64,000 bases of DNA from Zea mays (lineage: Eukaryota > Streptophyta > Magnoliopsida > Poales > Poaceae). The position numbers were made by a program, and so were the translations under genes. Numbering within the stretch: the first letter of the stretch is position 1; every line of letters starts with the position of its first letter. The notes beneath the pieces are model-generated. The model was given only the letters and a program-made list of their open reading frames with translations, was not told where the DNA came from and ran no database searches. Shown here piece by piece: positions 11,291 through 22,735 of the stretch. The stretch is from assembly GCF_902167145.1 (NCBI RefSeq), contig NC_050102.1, positions 13,950,850 to 14,014,849 on the forward strand, written 5' to 3'.

Positions 11291-13522
11291 TCCCCTAGCT
11301 CCCAAAGAAGCCCGGTTTGGAAACACTAATCGAGATTGGAGGGCATGGAATTGAATTGAGTTCAATACCAAATCAGCCATGGTATTTAAATGCGATGTAA
11401 TTCCAATTCTATTGTTTGGATGTCACTTAATTAGAGTTTGGAATAGTTTGTTACAATTCCAAACAATACAGAGGAGTAATGTGAGTTTCTAGTTATAGCC
11501 CAATTCCATGGAATTGGACCTCTGATTTCAAATCTCAATTCCATGTGCAACCAAACAATAGAATTCTGGAAAGTTGATTCTAATTCCTAATTTCGTGCTC
11601 CAATATCTATATCCACACGGGGTATAAAAGAAGAATGGACTAAGTTGTGTTGGGTTTGAGTAATTACTCCATCCAAAATGAAGTGATGTATCATGAATCT
11701 ATTTTTAAAATTTGGTGGGATGATCATATTTCTATATTAGTACTAACTATGAGAAATGAGATGGTGATGGATCAACTCATTACATTCTATAAACTCAACA
11801 AAAAAAAATGAGGAGTGAGAAAATGATAAATTAGCTTTTTACTTAAACGAAGATTCGATACCTAGTTCTGAATTGGAAGGATCCGAAAATTGTCTAGTCT
11901 CCTGTGCTGGTAATGATAAGTTGGAAGCGTAATTAGATCCGTTGTCATGTCAGGAAGATTTGCAGACTCCGGAAGCAAGAACCAAGAGCTAGCAACTGAA
12001 AAATTCCGGAACGGAGCTACAGCGATTTCTGTGTAAAATATCAAGTATGCTCAATTGCTCATCCTACGTGTAAGGTATGTTGGGCTTAACCATCTGTGTT
12101 TTTTTTTCGTGAGAACTCGGCCCAAAGCAAATGCCGTTCGGCTCCCTCGCGTTCCCACTTCCCAGGCCGGGCCCACAAGGGTCTGATGTTGGCAAAAGCA
12201 CAAGGGTCCGCGTGACCGCGTGCGACTGCTAGGAGAGGCAGCAGGCAGGTCGCTGTTTCGCTCGCTTAAACCCCGTATCTATACGTACGTGGGCCGGCCC
12301 GGCCTAGCACGTCACATGCCCCATAAAGACATGATCCACAAAAACACATCTCTAATTATAGAATATGCCATGCTAGCACGTGAGTCTAGCCACATAAGTA
12401 GACCGGCGTTAAGAGCAGTGAGGACACAGGCTTCCACTTAATTTTGTTGATTTAGTGGAAGTTTTACCTTATTTACTATAATCATAAAGGTTTAATTGTA
12501 ATTAACCTTTCATTTAGGCCCCCACTCATAATTTTGTCTAGGTTCACCCCTGTCTAGCCATCGGCTCACGGCACAGCCATAATTAATTATGTGTGTTAGC
12601 CTAGCCTAAATAGTCTAGAATATCTTAGTGTGCTAGAGCGACCCATATATATACAACAGTAGTACAAAAACAAAAAAGTACAAAATATATATGACCAAAA
12701 TAAAATTAAGCTAGTTTACGGTTGCCATATTAAAAACCTTTGGTAAGAAATAAAAAGGTTACAACTATCAACTAGTTCAGAAATAATATTCAGTTCTCTG
12801 TTCAGTGTTTAGTTGAGTACTATACAACTATATGCAATACATATACATGATCATCATCACTATCCCCATCTAGGTACTGGTTCTTGAATGACTCTTCAAG
12901 CTCTGGATTCTCCAAGTCGTGTTGGTTCTGTAGGCTTTGACGGACCTTAGTTAATTGGGTCCATGTTTAGTAGGCTTCGATAAGTTTTACTTAAATAGGT
13001 CGTGTCAGACTAACCCGTATACTTGACTTGAGACCCAGACATGACTTATATATTGAATCATGCTGGTCCAGATCTACAATTAGATTGGGTCGTGTCAAGT
13101 CTGAACTGTGCTTGAAATTGTGTGTTTTAGACCGGTATGTTAGGCGGCTGGCTGTGATCACCACTCAGTCATCACCATGGATTAGACTGGACCACTCCAC
13201 CGGTGGAAAAGGACAACAAGATAGTATTCATCTTCATCACGAGTGAACGTAACAAAAGTATATTCACATGTAGACCCCCACTCGTCATCCTTCAAACTGG
13301 CGGCCTTCCGTATAATTTTGCATTGCTTTTGCACTTCGTCTAACGTGGCCTCACCACTTAGGCCGTACAATTAGCTCCCACGTCAGCTGCGATAGCCGTA
13401 GAAAAACTGAGACACCAGTCAAACCCGCCAGTGGAATCAAGCCACCGCATCGGGCTGACCATGTCAACCATCCGAGCTGGCCTCCTCCTCTCCCGCTCTC
13501 CGCTCTGCCTCATCATCCCTTC
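11291..13522. other. Intergenic region between PHF1 and the NFD4-like gene
   Basis: No gene is visible. About 11,320-11,600 contains repeated TGGAATTGA / CAATTCCA blocks in both orientations and a GGTTTGG-type start. This resembles a worn MITE, but no ends or target duplication can be fixed. Positions 12,600-12,860 are AT-rich. The rest is unrecognised. Confidence 0.5.
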
Positions 13523-15400
13523 CTACCTACCGTTGGCCGCTGTCGCCTTCTCCCTCTCCTCCTGCTGCCGGTCCACCGGCAGGCGCCCGTCGCCATCCCG
13601 GAACCGGGCGTAGATGTCGCCCCTGTAGAACCGCCACGTCCGCCACACCAGCACCAGCGACACCAGCGCGCCCGCCGCCGTGGCCGCCGTGATGATGAGG
13701 AACGACCGCCTGTAGCACTCGACCCCGAGGCACACCCTCCCGCTCCCGCCGCGCTGCCGCGCGGCCGCCGCGTCGTAGAGCCGCCCCGCCACGCGCACGT
13801 TCAGGATGTACGACCCCACGGGGCTGGCCAGGCCGCCCAAGTTGTGCAGCGTGGAGAAGCGCCTGAGCCCGAACAGCTCGGAGACGATGGCGAACACCAG
13901 CGGCCACTGCGCGCCGAAGCAGAACCCGACGACCACCGACGCCGCGTACAGCGACCGCGGCGCGCCCAGCGCGATCAGCGCGTGCCCCGCGCACGCCAGC
14001 AGCAGCACCCCGGTCAGCAGCAGCGGCCGTGGCACGCGGTGCCGCGCCAGCGCCGCCTCCGACACGTACCCGGCGGCCACGCGCCCCGCGTAGTTCCAGA
14101 TGCTGATCAGGGAGACGAACGTGTTGACGCTCTTCGCCGGGTACCCCAGCGACTTGCCGATCTGCCCCATGTTGTCGATCGCCGTCAGCGTGCCGCCCAT
14201 CCCGCAGGTGGTCGCCACGAACAGCACCAGCATGTCCACGCTCACCAGCGCCTGCAGGATCGTGTAGTCCTCGCCCCGGGCCGGCGGCCGGAACATGGTC
14301 CTCACGCCCCAACCACCCAACGACCCCAGGCAACACGACGACGACGCGCTCGACGTCGCCGCCTGCTGCTGCTGCTCTGTCTCCTCAACGGCGGCGGTGG
14401 CGGCTGCTGATGACATCTGGACGCTGGACGGTACTGGTGGAGCGCCGGCGTCCACGACGGCGATGGTAGGGGGCGGGTCGGCGGCGGCGTCCAGCTGGCG
14501 CTCGCGGTAGATCTTGTACTCCTGCTTGACGACGACGCCGAGGGGCATGAGGAGGAGGATGAGCAGCGGCGCGGCGGCGACCCCGTACGCGGCGCGGGAG
14601 AAGGGCACCTGCCCCTGCACCACGATCATGACGAGGAGGAAGCACGCCAGCGCGATGGACAGGTAGAGGAAGCAGAAGAAGGGGTCGGAGCTCGTCTCCT
14701 GCCCACCGCCGCCGCCGCTGCGCCGCCGCCGCGGGTACGGCATGTAGCGGATGGTGTGGACGAACGCGACGGACACGGCCGCGGGGAGCCAGGCGACGAG
14801 CAGGATGAGCGACTCGGCGTCCTCGCCGCCGTACAGCGCCTGGTACAGCTGCGCGTACACGGCGCCGCTGAGGCCGACGAATCCCTTGAGGATGCCGAGC
14901 ACCACGCCGCGGGTCTCGGGGAAGTTGTTGACGCACGTGACGAGCGCGCCCGTGTTGGCGAACGCCTGCGAGTTGGCGCCCACGAAGAAGTAGGCGCACA
15001 CGGCCCACGGCGGCGGGCGCGCGGTGCGCCCCGACACGGCCAGGTACACCATGAGGTAGCCGAACAGGTTCATGCCGGCGCCCGTGGCCAGCACCACCCA
15101 CGGCGGCGTCACCTCGTTGAGCAGCCCCGGGAGGACGCCCAGGTTCGCGCCGAGGTCCTTGAAGAAGGACACCGTGTTGAGCGTGCGCTGGTCGTACCCG
15201 AGCGACGACTTGAGCGCGCCCGAGTAGCTCCCGAAGACGTACGTCGCGCCGGACGACGCCATGATCAGCAGGCTCGCCAACACCGTGAACCACCGCCCCA
15301 CCAGCACCTGCCGGGCGAACCCGCGCGTCAGGATCACGCCCAGAGCGCTCCCCGGCGCCGCCGTCGCCGGCGAGCTGCCGCCGCTCGCGGCGAACACCAT
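13523..15400 (-). CDS. Nodulin-like / NFD4-type major facilitator superfamily membrane transporter
   Basis: A single uninterrupted 625-residue frame starts at an ATG at 15400. The N-terminal half fits the plant Nodulin-like domain (about residues 30-280). It has the family start GRWFTVLASLLIMASSGATY and the block NTGALVTCVNNFPETRGVVL, with about six hydrophobic segments. A hydrophilic loop rich in Ala, Ser and Gln follows (about 300-385). The second half of about six segments includes GMGGTLTAIDNMGQIGKSLG and FSTLHNLGGLASPVGSYILN, as in NFD4-like proteins. Related plant proteins are about 550-620 residues, so this copy looks complete. Substrates are unknown for most of the family. Third-position GC is very high, as in many grass single-exon genes, and this creates long shadow frames on both strands. 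Upstream is a gene-poor promoter followed by a MITE cluster. Confidence 0.9.
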   Translation of the reverse strand: MVFAASGGSSPATAAPGSALGVILTRGFARQVLVGRWFTVLASLLIMASSGATYVFGSYSGALKSSLGYDQRTLNTVSFFKDLGANLGVLPGLLNEVTPPWVVLATGAGMNLFGYLMVYLAVSGRTARPPPWAVCAYFFVGANSQAFANTGALVTCVNNFPETRGVVLGILKGFVGLSGAVYAQLYQALYGGEDAESLILLVAWLPAAVSVAFVHTIRYMPYPRRRRSGGGGGQETSSDPFFCFLYLSIALACFLLVMIVVQGQVPFSRAAYGVAAAPLLILLLMPLGVVVKQEYKIYRERQLDAAADPPPTIAVVDAGAPPVPSSVQMSSAAATAAVEETEQQQQAATSSASSSCCLGSLGGWGVRTMFRPPARGEDYTILQALVSVDMLVLFVATTCGMGGTLTAIDNMGQIGKSLGYPAKSVNTFVSLISIWNYAGRVAAGYVSEAALARHRVPRPLLLTGVLLLACAGHALIALGAPRSLYAASVVVGFCFGAQWPLVFAIVSELFGLRRFSTLHNLGGLASPVGSYILNVRVAGRLYDAAAARQRGGSGRVCLGVECYRRSFLIITAATAAGALVSLVLVWRTWRFYRGDIYARFRDGDGRLPVDRQQEEREKATAANGR

Positions 15401-15624
15401 GGTGGCGTGGCGACGACGACTGGCAGCTAGCGCGAGGGATGTCCGGCGCGGGTGACTGATGGGCGCTGGTTGGTGTCTGTTGGGTGTGTGTGAATTTAAG
15501 GAGCTGATTGAGGGAGAAAGGAGTGTGGATGGGTGAGGGTGACGGGCTGAGGCGTGCTCTGTTACGTCCCTTTCACACTTGTCTTAATTGGAGTTGGAGG
15601 TTAGGGCGAGTTCGAACTGACTAA
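15401..15624 (-). promoter_or_regulatory. Promoter and 5' leader of the NFD4-like gene
   Basis: This is the sequence between the NFD4-like ATG and the nearest MITE boundary. No clear TATA box is seen; an AATTTAAGG stretch near 15490 is the only AT-rich candidate. The Tourist MITE therefore begins only about 225 bp upstream of the start codon. Confidence 0.35.
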
Positions 15625-16534
15625 GGGCCTGTTCGTTTCCGTAGGATTGCGTCAAGAATTATTCCTGTTGATCAAAACTTATATAAATTAGAGCAACTCC
15701 AAAAGAGCACTAAAAAATTCTTCCCCAAAATCACTTATTAGGGGCTGTTGTTAATATAATTTCCCCCAAAAAAGTCTTTACCCACAGCAGACTGCTATAA
15801 AGTGATCGCTAATATTTTTTAAACAAATTAAGTGGGCCACAACAAACCAACCGTGTTTTTCGTTCCGGTGCCTCCTGCAGCAGCAGGCATCGGACAGGCA
15901 TACTGTAACCTCCAATTCAAGCATGAACCACAATGTAGTTCCACAACCACAATGCAACAACATGTGTTTCTGTTCACTGCAACCTAAAACACTTGCTGGA
16001 ATTGACAATGGAGCACAAGTGACGTCTCTGTTCACTCTTTTGGTTTTGTAGATCAGCTAGAGAAGCTGGCAACCCTCCAATTAAAACATGAACCACACAG
16101 TGACATATTCAAAGAGTGATATATATCGTTGTCAGTTATGAGATACAACTTAATATCAACATAACACAATGCCAAATTACCGGTTCACAAGGGAAATGTT
16201 TATTTCACAGAACAAACAGTATAAACAGAAACAAAACAGACTTTGACCACAAGCTGACATTCAGTCTATTTCACTAAACAAAAAGACTCACAGCAAGAAC
16301 AAGTTCACCTCATCACAAATTGCTGAAGCGTGAAAATGAAGTATAAAAAGAAACAAAAAATTAAACATATGCACTACATCGTTATCAGTTCATTGCACTA
16401 CATTTATAAACCAACTAATAATTGTAGTCATTTTGAAAAAAATACTATAAACATGGAAAAAATATGTGCCATCAGCAAAACTTTAACCAGAATTATTACA
16501 TGCAGAGCCAAAATACGATCTTCCACAATATATA

Positions 16535-16711
16535 TTTAACAGTCAAGCGAGATTCAGTAACAGGCCTAGTCTGCCCAATCCTGTGTGCCCAATCAATTGA
16601 CGGGTCCTCAGCATAAGGGTGCCACCAGAGATTAAGGAAAATTACATGGCAAGCAGCAGCCATTTTGTGACCAAGGTTACCAGCTTTCGGTGACATAATC
16701 ATAACTCTAAC
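16535..16711 (-). pseudogene. Captured exon of an SNF2-family helicase (helicase C-terminal motifs V-VI)
   Basis: The minus-strand frame reads SPKAGNLGHKMAAACHVIFL, then LWWHPYAEDPSIDWAHRIGQ, then TRPVTESRLTVK. This is the conserved end of the SNF2/Rad5-type helicase C domain. The last motif normally contains a Q-A-x-D-R-x-H-R-I-G-Q core, and the Arg before AHRIGQ is Trp here. A pyrimidine tract ending CTTCAG sits directly upstream of the exon at 16714-16712, so a splice acceptor was kept. This points to capture of genomic DNA rather than cDNA. No other part of the gene is present, so it is a non-functional fragment. Confidence 0.75.
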
Positions 16712-17087
16712 CTGAAGAAGAAGAAAAAACTTCTGCCTAGTATTCTGGAAACTGCAAAATAAACAAAAGCATGAAAAAACAAACATAACATATGACCTCT
16801 AGGTCAGTGTTAAAATCCTTCACGACTTTATCTCTTAATTTGAGAGACATTGTTCCATCTGGTCTCATGTACTATACAATTTCATATTCAGTGAAAGCTC
16901 CAGCTAAATCCAGCATGCCAGTCCACTCGAAAAAGATAATGCCAGAGATGCAAATATTCCGCTACATAGAAGCAGCTTCACTCGGCGGCGCCGTTTGCTA
17001 TATCCTACATGGATTCCACCCCCACCGACCCACAAACGAAGGACGATACCATGCGTGGACATCCGCCCTTGAATCCGCCTGTGTCGA

Positions 17088-17250
17088 CAACCTTGAAGCC
17101 GCCGCCCTTCAAGTAGCCACCAACGCCGCGTTGATGACGACCTACACGCTGCGCCGCATCTGGTCTTGAAGAAGCCGCCAACGCCGCGCCGGTGACGACC
17201 TACAGGTCGCACCGCACCCGCCCTTGAAGAAGTCACCAACGCCGCGCCTG
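17088..17250. repeat. Imperfect ~65-bp tandem repeats, three units
   Basis: Units share the core CTTGAAGAAGCCGCCAACGC followed by CGCC(G/T)GTGA and a CGACCTACA block. They lie inside the Pack-type element. They create short repeated frames on both strands but no recognisable protein. Confidence 0.6.
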
Positions 17251-17696
17251 TGAAGAATGCATTCCTCCAACGACGATGGTGTCTCTCCCGCCGCCGCCCG
17301 CCTTTCGTCGAACAAAACTGCACGCGCAGCTGGGAAAAAGTCGCGGAAAGCTACTGAATTGAGCGTGCTCTGGAGGATTTGGGATAGTTTGGCTTGCGCA
17401 TATATGCGGGATCCATCGTCTCCTTTACGGGAAGCCGAAAAAATGGGGAAAGGAACAACAGTCTGTTGGAGGCGAAGAATTCGGAGTTTCGACGCGAAAA
17501 ACACTATTCAGATTGATATGCGGCATCTCTTGGAGTTGCTCTTAGAGAAGCAATCCGGGCCGGAACAGGGTCCTTTCGATTGTTTGGGATTGGAGCCTCA
17601 GATTAATTCCTAGCCGGATTACTTCTCTAATTTACATAGATTTTGATGAGCTAAAATAAATTATGTCTTATTCCGGTACAACCGAACGGGTCCTAA

Positions 17697-17822
17697 GGGC
17701 ATGTTCGTTTGTGTTGGATTGGTGGGTCAGAACGATTCCTAACCGTATTACTTTTCTAATTTATATAAACTTTGATTAGATAAAATGATTTCGGATGCAA
17801 TTCCACACAAACGAACAAAGCC
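17697..17822. mobile_element. Tourist-like MITE sharing a TAA with its neighbour
   Basis: The left end is GGGCATGTTCGTTTGTGT and the reverse-complemented right end is GGCTTTGTTCGTTTGTGT. TAA flanks it at 17694-17696 and 17823-17825. It is 126 bp long. The left TAA is also the right-hand duplication of the split Tourist MITE, so the two elements abut as a dimer. Confidence 0.82.
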
Positions 17823-19594
17823 TAATTGAGGACTTGGATCTTGAGATGAGGGAAGGGAGCACGACGGACACAGAGGCAAGGGAACCGGCCGTTGGCTGGC
17901 TACCAGCGTGGTGCACGACACGATGGGATGGAACCCGGCAGCGCCGACGAGAGGAGCGCGGCGCACCGCGCACGTCACAAGGAGTGGCGAAGGAGCGCCG
18001 ACGAGAGGAGCGCGGAGACCTCGCTGGCGGATCTCAGACAGCGAGAGGAGCCGAGGGCCGAGGCTTGGAGTCCCCAAGAAAATTAAAGATGACTGCCCGT
18101 CAGAAACGCGTGACGTGAGCAGCCGGAGTAGATATTCCGACGAGTCTTGCGGCGGCACGCGAGAGCTTGACTCGGGAGTGCAGCTCCAGCGCCAGCGCCA
18201 CGACGACTACTCGTGGAATGGGAGCACTGCACAGGCCTGCCCTGACTGTGTTCTACTTCTTCCGGCGTGGACGCGTGGTGACTGACCGGCGAGTAGCGCG
18301 CGCGACGTTCTTTCTTTCTTTCTCCCTTTCATTCTTTCTTCCGAAGAGACAGTGATGCCGGCGTGCGGACCTTTGTTGACTGGCGGCCGCGACCCGTCCG
18401 CCGCGGGCGTCGCGTGCGCGTGAAAGCGCCCCCCACACCCCCTCGCCACCGGCCGCGGAGCGCGACGTGCGGCTGCGGCCCCGTGAGGACATGGACATGG
18501 ATCGGCATCTCGGCAGGTGTGGTGGTGTGGACAGTGGACTGCGAGGACGCGGATCGGGCGGACGCCGCTTGGTTAGCGGTCGGCCCGCCGGACAGTAGCT
18601 CTTTGATTATACTACTGTTTTCTTGATTATATTGGGTGGGTGGGTGAGGGGCAAATCACGCTGCCGATTGTGCCGTGTTGTTAATTCATTTGGCGCAGAG
18701 GCGGTAGGTGCGTGCGGTGTTCGTGCTTCGTGGCGTCCAATCCAGGGACGACGCGAGGCCAGCTTGTTTTAATGCGATGGGGGGCATCGGAGTAGCTAGC
18801 TGATTGACGTGCGGGGGTGACCCTTTACCTACGTACGATTAGTGCTACGAATTGGATCCAATCCAGGTTCATCGTCCTTTCAGTCAAACGGGCTCGGACT
18901 AAGAAGATCCACAAAATAATTTGGACCGTGTCTTGTGAGCTTAAACAAGTAGAAATGGTGGCCTAGCCCAACCCCTAAAGCACGTTGTGGCTTCGTTGGA
19001 TCGTGCCGGTACAAGCCAGACTCATATATCTGAACAACAAAGTTTAAATATTATAACCACGTAAGGTTCATAGCTTACTAAATTAACGACATTAGACATT
19101 AAACAATGATAGCATCATTTGACCACATAAAATCCAAATATTACAACCAAATAAAGTCCATAACTTACTAAATTAAAGAAAATTAAACAATATGTGCTTC
19201 GGCCCATGCGCGCGGGTCATACCGGGGGCCTAACGGCCCACAATTTGAGGCCCGATCCAGGCTCATCTTTGGGTCGTACTAGTCCGACCCATATTATTTT
19301 GTGTCGGGGGCGTGCTTTAGGCTCATATTTTTGGATCGTGCTCATGCTAGCCGAAAAAGCGTGACCCATATTCCCAGCACCACATACGATCATGCAGCGC
19401 GAGACCGGTAAGCCCGACACTAGACCTAGGTTATCGGTCTGGTCCAAGCACGACTCAGTCCGTCCTGCTTTGTGCATGTGTTGATTCGACCCGAGGCACC
19501 AGACTGTGCTTATGGTGCTCCTCCAGTTTGACGGACTCTAGCTTGGCTGCCAACGAAAGTCAGGGTTAGACTCGCTAGCTAGAGGGTCTTGTCG
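17823..19594. other. Intergenic region upstream of Huck
   Basis: No gene is recognised. Positions 17,870-18,500 are GC-rich with a TTTC microsatellite near 18,310. Positions 18,850-19,500 contain repeated words such as GGGCTCGGAC, AGGCTCAT and GACCCATATT in both orientations, which suggests an old repeat without definable ends. Confidence 0.45.
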
Positions 19595-19599
19595 CAGCC

Positions 19600-21165
19600 T
19601 GTCGGGGACCATAATTAGGGGTACCCTCAAGGCTCCTAATTCTCAGCTGGTAACCCCCATCAGCATAAAGCTGCAAAGGCCTGATGGGCGCGATTAAGTC
19701 AGGGATCAGTCCATTCGAGGGACTCGATCACGCCTCGCCCGAGCCTAGCCTCGGACAAGGGTAGCCGACCCCGGAGGATTTCTGTCTCGCCCGAGGCCCC
19801 CCTCCAGCGGCGAACATATTTCCGGCTCGCCCGAGGCCCTGCCTTCGCCAAGAAGCAACCCTGAGTAAATCGCCGCACCGACCGACCAAATCGCAGGAGC
19901 ATTTAATGCAAAGGTGGCCTGACACCTTTATCCTGACGCGAGCCCCCAGCCGGCAGAGCCGAAGTGACCGCCGTCACTTCGCCGCTCCACTGACCGGCCT
20001 GACAGAAGGACAGCGCCGCCTGCGCCACTCCAACTGCGGTGCCACTTGACAAAGTGAGACTGACAGGCAGTCAGGCCCTGCCGAAGGCACCATAGGAAGC
20101 TCCGCTTCGCCCGACCCAGGGCTCGGACTCGGGCTAAGTCCCGGAAGACGGCGAACTCCGCTCCGCCCGACCAAGGGCTCGGACTCGGGCTAAGTCCCAG
20201 AAGACGACGAACTCCGCTCCGCCCGACCCAGGGCTCGGACTTGGGCTCAACCCCAGAAGACGACGAACTCCGCTCCGCCCGACCCAGGGCTCGGACTTGG
20301 GCTCAGCCCTAGAAGACGACGAACTCCGCTCCGCCCGACCCAGGGCTCGAACTTGGGCTCAGCCCTAGAAGACGACGAACTCCGCCTCGCCCGACCCAGG
20401 GGCTCAGACTCGACCTCGACCACGGAAGACAGACTCGACCTCGGCTTCGGAGGAGCTTCCACATCGCCCAACCTAGGGCGCAGACCAGCCACGTCAACAG
20501 GAGGCGCCATCATCACCCTACCCTGAGCTGACTCGGGCCGCAGGGAACAAGACCGGCGTCCCATCTGGCTCGCTCCGCCAGATAGGCAATGATGGCGCCC
20601 CACATACTCTGTGACGACGGCGGCTCTCAGCCCCCTTACGGAAGCAAGAGGACGTCAGCAAGGACTCAACCGCTCCGACAGCTGTCCCTCCGCCAGGCTC
20701 CATCGCTCCTCCGACGGCCACGACATCACACCAGCTGGGTGCCAAAATCTCTCCGGCTGCCACAACGACATGTACTTAGGGCGCTAGCTCTCCTCCGCTA
20801 GACACGTAGCACTCTGCTACACCCCCCATTGTACACCTGGATCCTCTCCTTACGCCTATAAAAGGAAGGACCAGGGCCCTCTTAGAGAGGGTTGGCCGCG
20901 CGGGGACGAGGACGAGACAGGCGCTCGCTTGAAGCCGCTCGCTCCCTCTCCCGCGTGGACGCTTGTAACCCCCTACTGCAAGCGCACCCGACCTGGGCGC
21001 GGGACGAACACGAAGGCCGCGGGATTCCCACCTCTCTCACGCCGGTCTCCAGCCGCCTCGCTCTCCCCCCTTCACGCTCGCCCTCGCGCTCGACCCATCT
21101 AGGCTGGGGCACGCGGCGACATTCACTCGTCGGCCCAGGGACCCCCCGGTCTCGAAACGCCGACA
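19600..21165 (+). repeat. Huck 5' LTR
   Basis: It is 1,566 bp, with TGTCGG...CCGACA ends. A TATA box (TATAAAAG) lies at 20857-20864. It contains six copies of a 56-bp unit (CTCCGCTCCGCCCGACCCAG...) around 20,100-20,420. Relative to the 3' LTR it lacks one 56-bp unit and has an extra 13 bp near 20,065-20,080, which exactly explains the length difference. Confidence 0.93.
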
Positions 21166-21185
21166 GTTGGCGCGCCAGGTAGGGG
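21166..21185 (+). other. Huck primer-binding site region
   Basis: GTTGGCGCGCCAGGTAGGGG directly follows the 5' LTR, in the position of the tRNA primer-binding site. Element B has nearly the same sequence at its own LTR junction. I do not assign the tRNA. Confidence 0.7.
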
Positions 21186-21225
21186 CCTGCTGCGTGTTGA
21201 CGAACAACTTCCCGTCAAGCTCCAG

Positions 21226-22735
21226 ATGGACAGTCTCCAGCAACCTCTCCAACCCGGGACGGTGCTCCGTTTCGGGAGTCTTGAGTTCATGTCCCTCGAC
21301 GGCAGCTACGACATGATACTCCTTCCACCGCCGCGCGACAACGACAATGGCGGCCAATTGCCCGCCCGCCGGCGGCGGAATCGACGACGTCTTCCCCGCG
21401 TGGTGGAAGAACAACCTTCGAGCTCATCCCACCCTCTTCCCCGCTGACGGAGGGGAAGGCAGAGCAACCAAGGCCAAGAAGGAGGCAGCGCCTCGTCGGC
21501 TGTCGAGCGAGTCGACAGCGCCGGCACCCCAACGGGGGGCGCACCGGGTATCGACTTCGCGCTTGAGACGAAGACGAGCGCCGTCTCCCCGCGACACACC
21601 AATCCCGAGCAAGCGGACGACGCCAGCGCGCTCGCGAAAAGCTTGCTGGACGTCACCCTCGTACCTGAGACGACGGTGCAGTCAGTCCCCGGCGTGACTT
21701 TATCGCCGCTCGTCGACCAAGAGGTACCGACCGATTCCCATCCCACGTCATTTGGATTCAGCCTCAACCCGCCTAGCGACTTCGCTTTGGCGGGCGCTCG
21801 CGTAGAGGCAAGTCCAAACCCTCTGGGGTTTCGTATGCGGTCACCTTGGGACCGGCTGACGGACGTCTCGACCTACGGGCCCTCCGGGTCTGAGGAAGAC
21901 GACGAGCCCAGCTTCTGTTGGGATTTCTCTGGACTTGGCAACCCCAGTGCCATGCGGGACTTCATGACCGCATGTGACTACTGCCTCTCCGACTGTTCCG
22001 ACGGTAGCCGTAGCCTCGGCGACGAGGACTGCGGCCCAAGTCGCGAATGCTTCCACGCCGATCTAGGGGGTCCCTCCGAAGGCAACCATCTCGGCATGCC
22101 GGAGGACGGTGATCTCCCTAGGCCGGTGCCTCGCATTGACATCCCACGGGAGCTAGCTGTGGTCCCCGTTCAGGCGGGGGCTCATGACCCACAGCTCGAG
22201 CAAATCCGCGGGGTGCAGACCAGGCTCGACGAGGGAGCAGGAGCGCTTGAGCCGATTCGCCGGGACGTCGGGCAGGCATGGGCGGGCCAACCCCCGGCCG
22301 GAGAAATACGTCAACTACCCCAGGGCTTCCAGCACCGCGTCGCCGACGACGTCAGGGTCAGGCCACCACCCGCATCTAGTGGGGTCGGCCAGAACCTGGC
22401 TGCAGTAGCGATGCTTCTCCGCGCAATGCCGGAGCCATCAACCACCGAGGGGCGGCGAATCCAGGGGGAGCTCAAGAATCTCCTGGAAGGCGCCGCGGTC
22501 CGACGGGCCGAGAGCTCTGCCTCCCGAAGGCAGGGGTACCCCTCGGAACCTCATGTCGCGACTTCCCGATTCATGCGGGAAGCCTCGGTCTACACCGGGC
22601 GCACGCGCAACACCACGCCTGCGGCCCCGGGTCGCCTCGGCAACGAGCACCATCACCGCGACTGTCGGGCCCACCTCGACGAGAGGGTGCACCGAGGCTA
22701 CCACCCCAGGCGTGGGGGACGCTACGACAGCGGGA
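21226..22735 (+). pseudogene. Huck gag, N-terminal part, frameshifted
   Basis: The gag starts at the ATG at 21226 (MDSLQQPLQPGTVLRFG). Continuity of the protein then needs changes of reading frame near 21,360, near the G run at 21,532-21,540, and near 22,731-22,735. Between these the frames are open and rich in Pro, Ser and acidic residues, as in the variable N-terminus of Tat gags. The breaks sit in short C or G repeats and look like small indels. The part is non-functional as it stands. Confidence 0.75.

Larger units (their letters stand above)
15691..17541. mobile_element. Pack-type PIF/Harbinger-like TIR element carrying gene fragments
   Basis: The ends are GAGCAACTCCAAAAGAGC at the left and, reverse complemented, GAGCAACTCCAAGAGATGCC at the right. 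A TTA duplication flanks it at 15688-15690 and 17542-17544. The 1,851-bp interior has no transposase. It carries an exon resembling SNF2-family helicases on the minus strand, an unrecognised GC-rich stretch near 17,150-17,500, and three imperfect tandem units of about 65 bp near 17,088-17,250. The 3-bp TTA and the MITE target fit PIF/Harbinger transposition. Gene capture by such an element is inferred from the contents. Confidence 0.72.
15625..17693. mobile_element. Tourist-like MITE interrupted by a larger TIR element
   Basis: The outer MITE starts GGGCCTGTTCGTTTCC at 15625 and ends with GAACGGGTCC at 17693. TAA flanks it on both sides (15622-15624 and 17694-17696). Its own sequence is only 15625-15690 plus 17545-17693, about 215 bp. 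The break lies in ATATAAATTA|GAGAAG, and the homologous MITE next door has an uninterrupted version of this region. Confidence 0.78.

Noticed and set aside
13527..14336. Long open frames on both strands overlapping the NFD4-like gene (for example 14756-15430 plus and 13527-14336 minus)
   Set aside because: They are Arg/Ala/Pro-rich shadows caused by very high GC at the third codon position of the real gene. No domain or start context supports them.
20100..20420. Regular 56-bp repeats looking like a CRISPR array
   Set aside because: They are tandem without distinct spacers, lie in both LTRs of a plant retrotransposon, and differ by point changes.
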